Translations under genes and position numbers: made by a program
Notes under the pieces: model-generated
The model's database searches: none
What the model was told of the DNA's origin: nothing
The model's input: the letters and a program-made list of their open reading frames with translations, nothing else
In this document: positions 31,802 through 42,990 of the stretch, piece after piece
Layout: every line of letters starts with the position of its first letter
How positions within the stretch are numbered: position 1 is the stretch's first letter
Origin: Hemicordylus capensis
Taxonomy: Eukaryota; Chordata; Lepidosauria; Squamata; Cordylidae
NCBI RefSeq assembly: GCF_027244095.1
Contig: NC_069661.1
Span: forward strand, 13,712,001-13,776,000
Length of the DNA stretch: 64,000 nt
Direction: 5' to 3'

Positions 31802-33635
31802 CAGTTTAGTTTGAAAAGAAACTAATGATGACTCAGAGTAAAACACAATATAAAAATGATAATCAAGAAACTACACTAAAGCATTTCAGAATCAAACATC
31901 CATATAATCATTCTATACCAGCGTAAATACAAGCTTAAAAAATGTTCTGCAGTGCCTATGGAATACCTCTAGGTTTGGGCAAAGGTGGGATCCAAGGGTC
32001 AGCCACCAGCATGTCCAGTATACAATAGCAAAGTGCTTTGTGACTTTTCAGGGCTATTGTGCCTGTAACAAGCAGCTTTCTTTTTGCAGCTCCCTGTTCC
32101 TGAAGGGGTGGAAGTTTATTTATTTATATTTATTTATTAAATTTATACCCCACCCGAACTTATGTCTCTGGGTGGCTAACAACAATTAAAACACATTAAA
32201 AGTTAAAGTTTTATTCTGGTTTCTTCTCATTTTCTCTTTATTTTTTATTGTGAAATACTACCTGACATCTGAACTAATGAAGCGTCAGTGCTCTGTGAGA
32301 TGTGCTGGTGCTGCAGTGTCGATGCTTGCCAGGTGTGTGTGTGTGTGTGCATATTTCGACAACCTCCCCTTCCCTAGGAAATCCTCTCTGTCACCTGAAA
32401 ATAGGCCCCTGAGGGTGACACAGAGGACTTCCAGGGGGAAGTTGTTGAAATTCACACACACACATACACTCCTGAACAAATACGGGAATACGGCAGCACA
32501 GATGCATTTCATGGAGCCACCAGCGTCTTGTTAGTTAGCATGTTGGTCATTGTCATTCTCCAAGAGAAATGAAAGGAATTAAAAAAAGAGAGAGAGAGAG
32601 GAAATCAGTAAAATCCTTCCCATGTGAGGAACAGGAACTGAGTGGCTACGGTGTAATTAAGATGCTCTTCATCAGTAATTCTGCTGCCTTGCTAAACAGG
32701 AAACAATAAAGGAGGCGGAAGCTGCAGGGACGAAGCTACTGATTAGCATGGCAGGGCGCCTTTGCTGAAAGGGACTTGCTACTGCGCAGACATCATAGAA
32801 GAATCTTGGCCATGGGTATTGGCATTGCCGGAAAACTGCACTATATTAAGCGTTTTGTGGAACCTCTGTTTCCAGGCGAATGTGGAAAAGCACTGCCTTA
32901 GCACAGGGTTTATATGGTGCCCTACCTAAATAGATGGTTTTGCTGCAGGGTGGCTGGCTTGACCATTGTAGACTTCATTCCAGAGCCAGCCTTGAAGCCA
33001 CCCACAGCAGGAGAGGCAGGTTTAGCTTCAGGAGCTTGCTAAGAGGCAGGCTGTGATTCCCCTCTTAGAGTAACAGCAGATTGGTCCTGACAGTCATGAA
33101 CAGATGGTTAAGGACAAAGTGCTAAATGCTTTATAAGACAAATCAACAGCAGGGATATGCATTACAGTGCAAGTGGGCTGTATCTGCTCCTCCAGGGAAT
33201 TTGTGGCTCTTTTAAAGAAACCAAAATTTTAATCTGGGCTAATTCCAACATGGCGAGTGCAGTTTTAGACACGTTGCTACTCGCAAAGGAGAGGAGTTAC
33301 TCGGGGCTTGCTCAGCTGCCTTTATACTGTTTTAGGAAAACCCCATTGCTTTCTAGCTCTTCCTACCTAGTATAAGGTATCCACTGTTTCTCTCCCTAGT
33401 ACAATGGGTAGTAACAGTTACAGAAGACCTGCTGGTGCAATGCTAAATTACAGTATTTATGGCACGGTCCCACAATGGCGTTTTAAGCATTGTTAGTACT
33501 TCTCACAGGATTGTAGTTGTGGCACACAACCCACCAAGCAGCTTCCTATGCAAGTGCAACTGAATCAAATGGAAGCTATGCACTATCTGAATGGGGCATA
33601 TGGAGGAGAATGTCTCAGAGGACCGTGCCCTTGAA
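31802..33635. other. Intergenic; L2 tail at 32112-32210, otherwise nothing assigned
   Basis: TTTATTTATTAAATTTATACC and CTCTGGGTGGCTAACAACAA (32130-32185) are an L2 3' tail on the minus strand. A (GT)n run lies near 32334-32350. No exon recognised. Confidence 0.5.
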
Positions 33636-33778
33636 CAGGGGTGTAGCTATAACTGAAGGAGGCAGGGGGACAAATAACCCTGGGCTCATGAAGGAGGAGG
33701 GGATCCCCACTGTCTGGGAAGCAGCCCACTCTTCATGCTCTCCTCCCACCTCCCCAACTCAGTGGCAAGCTGCTAATT

Positions 33779-34106
33779 CCTGGGCACTTTCCAGCTTACC
33801 CACTCAACAGTGGCAAAATGTTTCGGTTTGGGCAAATTGCACACAAAACATAAATAACGAACCGCCCAGCAGGGGGAGCAGTCTCATGAAAACTAACAAT
33901 CAGAAAATACAGCAATCTTTTTGCACCAGACACACAATGTTATAGCAATAAATTGCAGCAATTAAATCTGAAACAAGGCACCGGAAATGTGAACGGCTCC
34001 CTGCTGTCAGCATCGGAACTACAGTGTCACAAATCAGGAAATGTGGAAGCACACTTCGGAGATAAGTCGCGACTCTGTTAGAGGGTCTAATCTGGAAAGC
34101 GCCCTG
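33779..34106. mobile_element. hAT-like MITE nested in a hAT element
   Basis: Starts CCTGGGCACTTTCCAG and ends AATCTGGAAAGCGCCCTG, the same termini as 8392-8678, to which it is homologous in reverse orientation (ATGTGGAAGCACACTTCGGA). Confidence 0.65.
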
Positions 34107-34130
34107 ATGAAAAAGTGAAGATGATGGGAT

Positions 34131-34376
34131 ATTACATGAACTCCCTGTGGTTGTAAGAGCTGCCCCATCTCTAGCGGGTTTTAAAAGAGCACTCAAGGCA
34201 CGTTTATTTCACCAAGCCTTTGATTAGCTGTAAGTTGGCTTTCTGTTGTTCTGCTGTTTAATTTTTTTTTAAAAAAAATTATAACTGTTTTAATTTGGTC
34301 TTATAATTTGCTTCGTAAACTGCCATGAGACAGTATGTGGCAGAATAGAAAATGTAATAAATAAATAAATATTTGC
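34131..34376 (+). mobile_element. L2 LINE 3' end, nested
   Basis: GGGTTTTAAAAGAGCACTCA followed by AGGCACGTTTATTTCACCAA is the end of L2 ORF2 (text for FKRALKARLFHQAFD), and the UTR ends in AATAAATAAATAAATA. Confidence 0.75.
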
Positions 34377-34527
34377 ATAGAAGTCAGAGAAAGGGCATGC
34401 TGAGAAGGTTTTCTTTTTCATCATGTCCATATAGTTGTTCTATAGCAAAGACACAGGGGGTGGGAGGAGAAGGGGGTCCAAGGGCCCATCTTGCCCCAGG
34501 GCGCACTTCAGCCTTGCTACATCCCTG

Positions 34528-36227
34528 CCTTTGAACAAGTTCTCTCTGAATTTAGACATTTGCAACAGTGTTATGAACTTCACAGCATTTGTTTTTAAAG
34601 AGATGTGCATGCCATCGCTGGAAGTTTGCAACTTAACAATTGATGTGCATTGTTCAAAATACAATTATAGCACATTCCAGAAGGGTAGCAGTGCTAAGTC
34701 TGTCATAGCAAAAAGAACAAAGAGTTCTGTGGAACTGTAAAAGCTAATAGCACAATCCTGTGCATGTTTACTCTGACATGTCCCATGCAGATGAAGATTG
34801 TTTTATTTCTGAACATGAGCTTGGACAAGGCAGGCATTCATCTATGGGGCCTCCAAGGGTGCCATTGTGAAGACTGGATACTTGTGCAGCTACAGATTAA
34901 CATGACATTTAATATCCTGTAAAGTTAAAAGCTCTGAATGACATGGGAAGATTAAGAAACCCGGCTACTGGAAATAGATTCGCATAGACATCCAATTAGC
35001 CATTCCCTTTTTTAATGAGATATCTGGGAATAAGATCTCATTAGTGGATCTTAGAATCCAAATTATGATAATGATCAGGTGAAGATAAAAGGAATAGATT
35101 TAAAAGACAGCTTTTGTTTCGAATGGACTTGTATCTTTGGCAGCATTTGAACGGACAGTTAAATGATTATGTTGAGACACAGTTTCTCTAATATCTAATT
35201 TCTGCAGATCTGCAAAGTTGCACTGCCTTAAGGCTTCCTGCACTTGACTTCCTTGGCTGTTAGTTTAATCTTTCACCAGAATAATCCTTTAATCCTGTCC
35301 TAAAATCTGACATCACTGCTCCAAGAGCAGCATCAAAATGGGTAATAAAATTAAATTAGCATAATGAGTAAATCTAATTTGTGTTAATGAGATCCGATAA
35401 CCCTACTAAGACCTACCCACCCACTCTTCCCAAAATGCCTAATTTCTCTAGACCACGCCATAAATAAGGAAGAGCACTGTGGTGTTAAAGTGTAAACACT
35501 GAAGAAAAAGAAATCCAAGAGGAGATAACGGTGGTGGTGGGGAATGAAGCCACTGTTTCATATAATTCAAAGAAAACTTCTGGCCCTACCTCCTCAGGGC
35601 AGGAATCTCTGTCCCAGCATCTCTGACAGACAGCTGTCGAGCCTCTCTTTGGAGGCTACTAACAACACTAACTACAGTTAGAAAGTTCAGCAATCCTAAT
35701 AACTATTAGCATCCAAACATAATACCATAATTCTGTGGCAGCTGTTGGAATTCTTCTTCATGAAACTTGGTGCGGCGTTTATTTTCTGTTGGAGGAGAGT
35801 GACAGCAGCCGCCCTTCTACGGCACAGGAATACATTAAAATGTGCCACACTTGCTTACAGGGGAAAGAAAGCTTTTTGATGATGCCAGGGTTGAAAATTT
35901 ATATATTAATTATTAATAAATCATATTCTTGGCATAAAGGCACCCAAAGCAAGTTGTATTAATTGTTCAAATTACTCGGCCTAATATCCACATTTCTGAA
36001 TGCCTGTGATTTTTCAGCCCTGCTTAACACCTGCTTTCCTCGTCTGTGGCGTGGCCCAGAGAAGCAATCTGAAAATGACATATGGAAGCACACGAGCATC
36101 TAGGCATGAGTACAGGTTGCCATGCTTCAAATTGTTCGTCTTTGGAAAGTGGCTCAATGCATTGAAGATTTGGAAAATGTTCATCAGATCTGTAGAACCT
36201 AAACTCTAATTCTCACTGTGGAGACAG
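34528..36227. other. Repeat-poor intergenic block; possible conserved non-coding element at about 34900-35470
   Basis: No repeat family was recognised over 1.7 kb, unusual for this window. Between 34900 and 35470 the sequence is AT-rich with many homeodomain-type TAAT cores (AATTAAATTAGCATAATGAG, AATTTGTGTTAATGAGATCC) and CAATTAG. It has no long open frame. Enhancer function is an inference from composition and absence of repeats only. Confidence 0.35.
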
Positions 36228-36347
36228 ACTGTGAGGCTATTCTCATGATGGGGGAAAAGCGGGCTAAAGAGGCCCAGCCCCGTTTCTCCCCATTGTGAGA
36301 ACCAGCGGGCGAGCCCAGTGGTTCTCTGGTGGCTAGCCCGCCAAAGT
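36228..36347. repeat. Short GC-rich repeat adjoining the CR1 3' end
   Basis: TGAGGCTATTCTCATGATGG and GGCTAGCCCGCCAAAGTAC flank facing words (AAAGCGGGCTAAAGAGGCCC, CCCCATTGTGAGAACC). Probably a fragment of a DNA element, family unknown. Confidence 0.35.
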
Positions 36348-36774
36348 ACATAAGAACATAAGAACAGCCCTGCTGGATCAGGCCCACGGCCCATCTAGTC
36401 CAGCATCCTGTTTCACACAGTGGCCCACCAGATGCTGCTGGAAGCCACAGGCAGGAGTTGAGGGCGTGCCCTCTCTCCTGCCATTACTCCCCTGCAACTG
36501 GTACTCAGATGCACCCTGCCTTTGAGGCTGGAGGTGGCCCACAGCCCTCTGACTAGTAGCCATTGATAGACCTCTCCTCCATGAAGTCATCCAAACCCCT
36601 CTTAAAGCCATCCAGGTTGTTGGCTGTCACCACATCCTGTGGCAGAGAGTTCCACAAGTGGATCACACGTTGTGTGAAAAAGTACTTCCGTTTGTTGGTC
36701 CTAGACCTCCTGGCAATCAATTTCATGGAGTGACCCCTGGTTCTAGTGTGTGAGAGGGAAAAGAATCTCTCTCT

Positions 36775-39540
36775 CTACACTTTCGCCATGCCATGCATGA
36801 TTTTATAGACCTCTATCATGTCTCCCTGCAGACGTCTTTTTTCTAAACTAAAAAGCCCCAGGTGTTGTAGTCTTGCCTCATAAGAAAGGTGCTCTAGGCC
36901 CCTGATCATCTTGGTTGCCCTCTTCTGTACCTTCTCCAGTTCAACAATGTCCTTTTTAAGATGTGGTGACCAGAATTGTACACTGTACTCCAAGTGTGGT
37001 CGCACCATAGTTTTGTATAAGGGCATTATAATGTTAGCCGTTTTATTTTCAATCCCCTTTCTAATGATCCCTAGCATGGAATTTGCCTTTTTCACAGCTG
37101 CTGCACATTGAGTCGACACTTTCAACGAGCTGTCCACCACAACCCCAAGATCCCTCTCCTGGTCCGTCACCGACAGCTCGGATCCCATCAGCGTATACTT
37201 GAAGTTGGGGTTTTTTGTCCCAATGTGCATCACTTTACACTTGCTAACATTGAACCGCATTTGCCATTTTGTCGCCCACTCCCCCAGTTTGGAGAGATCC
37301 TTTTGGAGCTGCTCACAATCCGTTTCGGATTTCACTACCCGGAAGAGTTTGGTATCATCTGCAAATTTGGCCACATCGCTGCTTACCCCTGCTTCTAGAT
37401 CATTTATGAATAAATTAAAAAGCACCGGTCCCAGTACAGATCCCTGAGGGACCCCACTTCTTACTTCCCTCCATTGTGAAAACTCTCCACTTATACCTAC
37501 CCTCTGTTTCCTGTCTTTTAACCAGTTAGCAATCCACACATGTACTTGTCCCCTTATCCCATGACCACTAAGTTTCCTCAGGAGTCTTTGATGAGGAACT
37601 TTGTCAAAAGCTTTTTGGAAGTCCAGGTAGACTATGTCAACTGGATCACCTTGATCCACATACTCATTGACACTCTCAAAGAACTCCAAAAGGTTGGTGA
37701 GGCAAGATTTACCTTTGCGGAAGCCATGCTGGCTCACTCCCAGCAGGGCCTGTTCTTCTAGGTGCTTTACAATTTTATCCTTGAGGATGCTTTCCATCAA
37801 TTTGCCTGGAACGGACGTTAGGCTAACCGGCCTGTAATTTCCCGGATCGCCCCTGGATCCCTTTTTGAAAATCGGTGTTACATTTGCTACTCTCCAGTCC
37901 TCTGGTACAGAGCCCGATTTCAGGGATAAGTTAAATATTTTAGCAAGGAGGTCGGTAATTTCACATTTGAGTTCTTTGAGGACTCTTGGATGGATGCCAT
38001 CCGGTCCTGGTGATTTGTTAGCTTTCAGTTTTTCCAGACAGTTTAGAACGTCATCCCTTGTCACTTCTATCTGACTCAGCTCTCTAGCCTCCATCCCTAA
38101 AAAGCCTGGTTCAGGAACAGGCATATGCTCAGTATCCTCTGCTGTGAAGACAGACGCAAAGAACTCATTCAGTTTCTCTGCAAACTCCATATCCTCCTTA
38201 ATAATCCCTTTCACTCCCTCATTGTCTAATGGCCAAACCGCCTCCCTGGCAGGTTTCCTGCTTCTGATGTACTTAAAGAAGTTTTTGTTATTCCCCTTGA
38301 TACTTTTGGCTAAATGTTCCTCAAACTCTCTTTTTGCCTCCCTTATTGTCACCTTGCATTTCTTTTGCCAGAGTTTGTGTTCCTTTCTGTTCTCTTCGTT
38401 TGGACAGGCCTTCCAATTTCGGAAGGAAGCCTTCTTCCCTTTTATGGCTTCTTTGACAGTACCCGTTAGCCACGCTGGCATCCTCCTGGACTTAGTGGTA
38501 CCTTTCCTCCTTTTGGGTATACAAGCTGACTGGGCTTCTAGTATTGTGGTTTTGAGTAAACTCCATGCATTCTGGAGCGAAGTGACTCTCCTGATTTTCC
38601 CCCTCAGCTTTCTTTTCACCATAGTCCTCATTTTGGAGAAGTTTCCTCTTCTGAAATTCAAAATGTCTGTGTTTAACATCCTTGGTGATTCTCTCCCCGC
38701 ATGCATGCTGAATTTGATGGCACTGTGGTCACTGTTCCCTAAAGGGCCGATGACACTGACGTCACGCACCAGGTCCTGGGTGTCACTCAGAATTAGATCC
38801 AAGGTCGCCTTCTCTCTGGTCGATTCCATGACCAACTGTTCTAGGGCACAGTCATTTAGCGTATCTAGAAATTTGATCTCTTTGTCCTGACTTGAATGTG
38901 AATTTACCCAGTCTATGTGTGGGTAGTTGAAATCACCCATAATTACAGCCCTGCCTCTCCTTGATGCCTCCCTGATTTCCTCCTGCAACTCCCAGTCACT
39001 GTCGGCATTTTGATCCGGAGGGCGATAGCATGTCCCCAGTAGCACGATTCCTTTCCGGCCTTGTATAGTCACCCACAGGGTTTCTGTGGAGGACTCCAGT
39101 CCACTTAGGTTTTCTAGCTAGTTAGAGTCTATCCCTTCTTTAACATACAGTGCTACCCTTCCTCCAAGGCACCCCTCCCTGTCCTTCCTATAGAGTTTAT
39201 ACCCAGGGATAACAGTGTCCCACCGGTTCTCACTGTTCCACCATGTTTCTGTTATGCCCACTATGTCTATTTCTGCCTTAGCAACCAAGCACTCCAGCTC
39301 ACCCATCTTGGCTCGGAGGCTTCTGGCATTGGCATACAAGCACCTATACACTGAATCTCTCCCCTGATGTATGCTATTCTTTTGACTCTTTGACCTGCTG
39401 GCACAGGCTCCTGTCTGCTTTTTATGCGGTTCTGCTCCATCCCCTTCTGTTTTATTTGAATTCTTTGCAGCCTCACACTTTAAAGGATGGCTTTTGCCAA
39501 ACGGGATACTGCCCAGCTCCCATCGGCTGTTCCCTAGGTG
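36775..39540 (-). CDS. CR1 ORF2: endonuclease-reverse transcriptase (stops present)
   Basis: The open frame begins right after the ORF1 stop (39541-39543) and runs to 36775, about 920 codons, broken by one TAG at 39118-39120 (between GIDSN and LENLSG). The endonuclease motifs are NARSLRAKMGELE, DIVGITETWW, MGDFNYPHIDWVNS and LGNSDHSAIKF. The RT motifs are PDGIHPRVLKEL, VTPIFKKGSRGDPGNYRPVS, LDFQKAFDKVPHQ, SGVPQGSVLGPVLFNLFIND and the catalytic KFADDTKL. The C-terminal block LEKVQKRATKMIRGLEHLSY is typical of CR1. It ends early at TAG 36775-36777; a homologous tail continues to about 36570 after a 1-nt loss. LINE proteins of this type nick target DNA and prime reverse transcription there. Confidence 0.9.
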
Positions 39541-40443
39541 TCATTTTAAAAGCTGTTCTGCAACCTTTTTGATTTTATGCGCCAGAAGTCTGGTTCCATC
39601 TTGGTTCAAGTGCAGCCCGTCCCCTTTGTACAGGCCTTGCTTGCCCCAAAATGTGTCCCAGTGCCTAACAAATCTAAACCCCTCCTCCCAGCACTAACGT
39701 CTCATCCACGCATTGAAACCCCTCAGCTCTGCCTGTCTCTCTGTATTTGCGCGTGGAACAGGTAGCATTTCTGAGAATGCTACCTTGGGGGTCCTGGACT
39801 TCAAAATGCTACCTATCAGCCTAAATTTGGCTTCCAGGACCTCCCGACTGCATTTCCCCACATCGTTGGTGCCGACGTGCACCACGACAGCTGTCTCCTC
39901 CCCAGCACTGCCTAGGAGCCTGTCTAGACGCTGCGCAATGGCCGCAACCTTCGCACCAGGCAGGCAAGTCACCGTGCGGTCAACACGCGGGTCACAAACC
40001 CATCTCTCTATCCCCCTAATGATTGAATCACCCACTACAAGGAGGCCCCCACCCCCCAGAGGAGTATCCCCTGTGCGAGAGGATATGGGCTCATCATCCA
40101 CGGAAGGGGTTCCTTCTAAAGGAGCATTTCCCTCTTCCTCAGACCGATGTCCTCCTTGCCCAAGACCTTCATTCTCCCTGACAGCAGAGTAGCTACCAGC
40201 CCTGGAGTGGGATGCCTCTATCACATCCCTGAAAGTCTCGTCCACATGCCTCTCTGTCTCTCTGAGCTTCTCCAGGTCCGCCACCTTGGTCTCGAGGGAA
40301 CGGATTTGTCCCCTGAGAGCCAGGAGCTCCTTGCACCGAGCACACACCCATGACTTCTGCCCATGGGGCAAATAGTCGTACATGTGGCACTCTGTGCAAT
40401 ACACTGGGAAGTGCCCCTTCCCCTGCTGACCTTCTATCTTCAT
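39541..40443 (-). CDS. CR1 ORF1: zinc-finger, coiled-coil and SGNH-esterase-like protein (one internal stop)
   Basis: From ATG at 40443 the protein starts with a Cys-rich finger (CTEC-HMYDYLPHGQKSWV-CARC), then a short coiled coil (RGQIRSLETKVADLEKLRET). An SGNH-hydrolase-like domain follows: block I LVVGDSIIRGIERW with the Ser, block III VHVGTNDVGKC, and the Asp/His block DGLHLNQDG near the C-terminus. A TAG at 39694-39696 interrupts the frame between NAWMRR and CWEEGFRF; the reading frame otherwise reaches TGA at 39541-39543. Esterase-type ORF1 proteins are known in CR1 LINEs; their substrate is not settled. Confidence 0.85.
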
Positions 40444-40730
40444 ACTGTTTTAGTTGGCTCTTTACAGTATTTAGGGAGCTTATTGTCCGTTTATTAGGTA
40501 GTTTACTAGGATAGGTCTCAGCTGTAATGGTCAGCTATTTAACTGTCCAAACAGCCTTTCCCAAGAATATGAGGGTTTCGAGGGAGGGATATGTACTTAC
40601 GTTCTCTTCTCCACCAGGCTCCTTGTGCTCCTTGTGATCGCAGGGGCTTGTTCCAGGCTCCCCCGCACACTTCCCGCTAAACTCCTGCAAAACTCCAACG
40701 TCCTGTTTGCTATCCCTGTTCGCTATAAAG

Positions 40731-41611
40731 TAGCCCTTCCCTTAGCCCAGGTTAGCGGAGTGAGTGCTCTGCTAACCTGGGTTTTATGATTGTGTGCTGC
40801 CATGGCACGGCTCTGCGCTATGGCGACACACGAGGAGACTGACCCCCATTGGCAGGCTGCAAGCAGCCTCCTGGGCTCGGAGGTCTCTCCAGGATGCCCC
40901 ATGTGCTCACGCGGGGTATCCTGGAATTCCGGGGGCCACACGGCCCTCGATCCCCGCAGCCCCCACTGGCTCCGTGACGGAGCTGGCAGTCGTGTGGGCA
41001 GCCAATCCGGCCGCCCAGGGCTGCCTGTTGATCATCTGCGGAAAGAGCAGGCTAAGCCTAACCCCATCTGGCGGTTCACACCAATCATGTGAAGCCCCTC
41101 TGTGTGTGGGCTACAGCATTTCATCATAGTGCAGGTCACATGATGGGATGAGCCAAGTCCTTCATGAAAATAGATTACTGCACATAGAGATCCAGGGAGA
41201 AGGCTAGCCTGGAACTCTTCTCCCTGACACCCAGTTTTCTAAGTGCAGAGATTAATTAATTAATTTTTTTGTATGAAGGCACATTCCATCAATTTCGGTA
41301 TAAAAGCAAATACCAGGAAGAAAGTCTTGGGCTAAAATCCTAGATATGTTTCCAATGAAATAAGTCCAATTTTATTCACTGGGGTTTTCAAGTACTAGTA
41401 TTATTGCTTACTTATACTGCTGCAGTTTCTCTTTTATCTTGACTAAGATACAAGCTGTAACATGTGTGTAACAGGCCAAGAATTTAATTTCTTTTCACGT
41501 TTCAGCCTGCAGATTACTCTCTAATAACTCTCCACTGTGATCACTGATCTTATACAAGCCTTTTCAACATGTGTCTTTAGCTTTCATCTTTAATTTGCTT
41601 AATATAGTTGT
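40731..41611. other. GC-rich then AT-rich intergenic DNA, partly palindromic
   Basis: Two facing copies of CCCAGGTTAGC/GCTAACCTGGG (40744-40785) form a small hairpin, and a block to about 41170 ends in CACATGATGGGATGAGCCAA. It may be another DNA element; the ends could not be paired. The rest shows nothing. Confidence 0.35.
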
Positions 41612-41830
41612 AAAGGTATAGGTAAAGAGTGCCATCGAGTCAGTGTCGACTCCTGGTGACCACAGAGCCCTGTGGTTTTTCTTTGGTAGCATACAGGAGG
41701 GGTTTACCATCTCCCGCACAGTATGAGATGATGCCTTTCAGCATCTTCCTATATCGTTGCTGCGGGTATTTGAACCCACAACCTCATGCTTGTTAGTCAA
41801 GTCATTTCCCTGCTGCGCCATTAGGCGGCT
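41612..41830 (-). mobile_element. Sauria SINE
   Basis: Tail GAGTGCCATCGAGTCAGTGT, body GCATCTTCCTATATCGTTGC and head GCTGCGCCATTAGGCGGCTG are present. The middle of the body is shortened. Confidence 0.85.
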
Positions 41831-41841
41831 GCTACAGTTGT

Positions 41842-41911
41842 AAAGGTAAAGTTGTGCCTTCGAGTCGGTGTCGACTCCTGGCAACCACAGCACCACGTGG
41901 TTTTCTTTGGT
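41842..41911 (-). mobile_element. Sauria SINE 3' fragment
   Basis: Only the BovB-like tail (TTCGAGTCGGTGTCGACTCC, CACGTGGTTTTCTTTGG) is present, immediately next to the previous SINE. Confidence 0.7.
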
Positions 41912-42220
41912 TGTACCTTGCTTTAATTTGTTTAATAGAGTTGAAAATTGTATCTTGTGGTTCCACCTTCCAATCTCTCTTTAATGCATCTCAAACTAGA
42001 TTCTCCTTCCCATTTCTTAACGTGTGCTCTTTATTCTTCATACTTTGCTAGCTTTTTCTGAGCCCAGAAAAGCATTCTGTGCTTTTGCAAGGTACCTGCT
42101 TTGCTTGCAATGCCACACACTCAATTCAGCTGGTATCAGGTGTACCCTGGGTGATCCTTTCATTGGTCATGAAACAACTATATGCTTGTGCTATGGAGCA
42201 GGACACGGGAGCTGCTTTGT

Positions 42221-42346
42221 GCTGGCTGATCCAAAGTTCTCTGGGGATTACTAAAATGAGTTCAATTTGCTGCTGGCCTTATTGCTGGCTGATCCAAAGT
42301 TCTCTGGGGATTACTAAAATGAGTTCAATTTGCTGCTGGCCTTATT
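42221..42346. repeat. Perfect 63-bp tandem duplication
   Basis: The unit starting GCTGGCTGATCCAAAGTTCT at 42221 is repeated at 42284 with no differences. Perfect identity implies a recent or homogenised duplication, or an assembly artefact. Confidence 0.95.
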
Positions 42347-42411
42347 GTGGTGGATCTCCTTCCTCTGCATATTTAGTTGGAAGTAAACGCCAAGACTGAA
42401 TATTCAGCTGG

Positions 42412-42600
42412 GGAGGGGCCACAGCTCAGGAGTAGTCTACTCTTGAACGAATCCTTTGCATTCAGCAGATCCCAGGTTCAGTCCAAGTCAAACTGGGCAA
42501 GACTGGTCCGAAACCCTGGAGAACAGCTGATAGTGCAGGATAACCAGAGGGATCAATGGTCTGCTTCAGTCCAAGGCAGCTTTCTACATTGTGCATTGTT
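42412..42600 (+). mobile_element. tRNA-derived SINE
   Basis: Head GGGCCACAGCTCAGGAGTAG with A-box-like and B-box-like (CAGGTTCAGTCC) words, then the shared tail GGGATCAATGGTCTGCTTCA, AGGCAGCTTTCTAC. Plus orientation. Confidence 0.7.
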
Positions 42601-42744
42601 CCAATGGGCCTGCAATGGTAAGTGTGTTTAAAACTCCAGCCATGCAGCCTGAGCCTGCTCAGAAACAAACTGCCTGGTGCTTAATGGGACTTGTTTCTCC
42701 AAGTAACTGCGCATAAGATTGCAATTTTGTTTAGGAGCTTTGTT

Positions 42745-42825
42745 TTTAATCTGTGTTGTTTTATTGTAAAGCGCCCAGAGACATAGGTTTGGGGCAGTAT
42801 ACAAATATGCTAAATAAATAAATTG
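42745..42825 (+). mobile_element. L2 3' tail fragment
   Basis: TTATTGTAAAGCGCCCAGAG, GGGCAGTATACAAATATGC and AAATAAATAAAT match the L2 3' end. Confidence 0.6.
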
Positions 42826-42854
42826 TAATTCACTAGCAGACAGCAAATGTGCAG

Positions 42855-42990
42855 CAGTGTTTCCTCTAACAGGGATTCCCAGATGTTGTTGACTCCAACT
42901 CCCATAATCCCCAGCCAAAGGCCACTGCAGCTGGGAATGCTGGGAGTTGTAGTCAATAACATCTGGGAATCTCTGTTAGAGGGAACACTG
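42855..42990. mobile_element. hAT MITE, 136 bp, with perfect 8-bp target duplication
   Basis: The ends CAGTGTTTCCTCTAACAGGG and CTGTTAGAGGGAACACTG pair over about 40 bp. Identical ATGTGCAG copies flank it (42847-42854 and 42991-42998). It is the best-preserved member of a family also seen at 1, 8884, 12475, 21825 and 46012. Confidence 0.85.

Larger units (their letters stand above)
33636..34527. mobile_element. hAT element with CAGGGGTGTAGC ends, carrying nested insertions
   Basis: The ends CAGGGGTGTAGCTATAACTG and AGCCTTGCTACATCCCTG are inverted repeats. The flanks CCCTTGAA (33628-33635) and CCTTTGAA (34528-34535) are an 8-bp target duplication with one change. The interior contains a second MITE (33779-34106) and an L2 tail (34131-34376). 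Confidence 0.75.
36348..40730 (-). mobile_element. CR1 LINE, near complete
   Basis: The 3' end at 36348 shows the short TTCTTATG repeat pair. The 3' UTR, ORF2 (endonuclease plus RT), ORF1 and a GC-rich 5' UTR follow on the minus strand; the 5' edge is somewhere between 40610 and 40740. Long open frames show it is younger than the copy at 14571-18915. ORF1 and ORF2 lie in one reading frame. A few stops and a 1-nt loss near 36757 make it non-autonomous as sequenced. Confidence 0.9.

Noticed and set aside
32690-32760. Acceptor-like TGCTAAACAG followed by AATAAA as a last FAM47E exon
   Set aside because: Only three codons would be added, and the match is within chance for intronic sequence.
42079-42399. 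106-codon frame with an internal repeat
   Set aside because: The repeat is explained by the 63-bp DNA duplication (63 is a multiple of 3), and the frame has no other coding signs.
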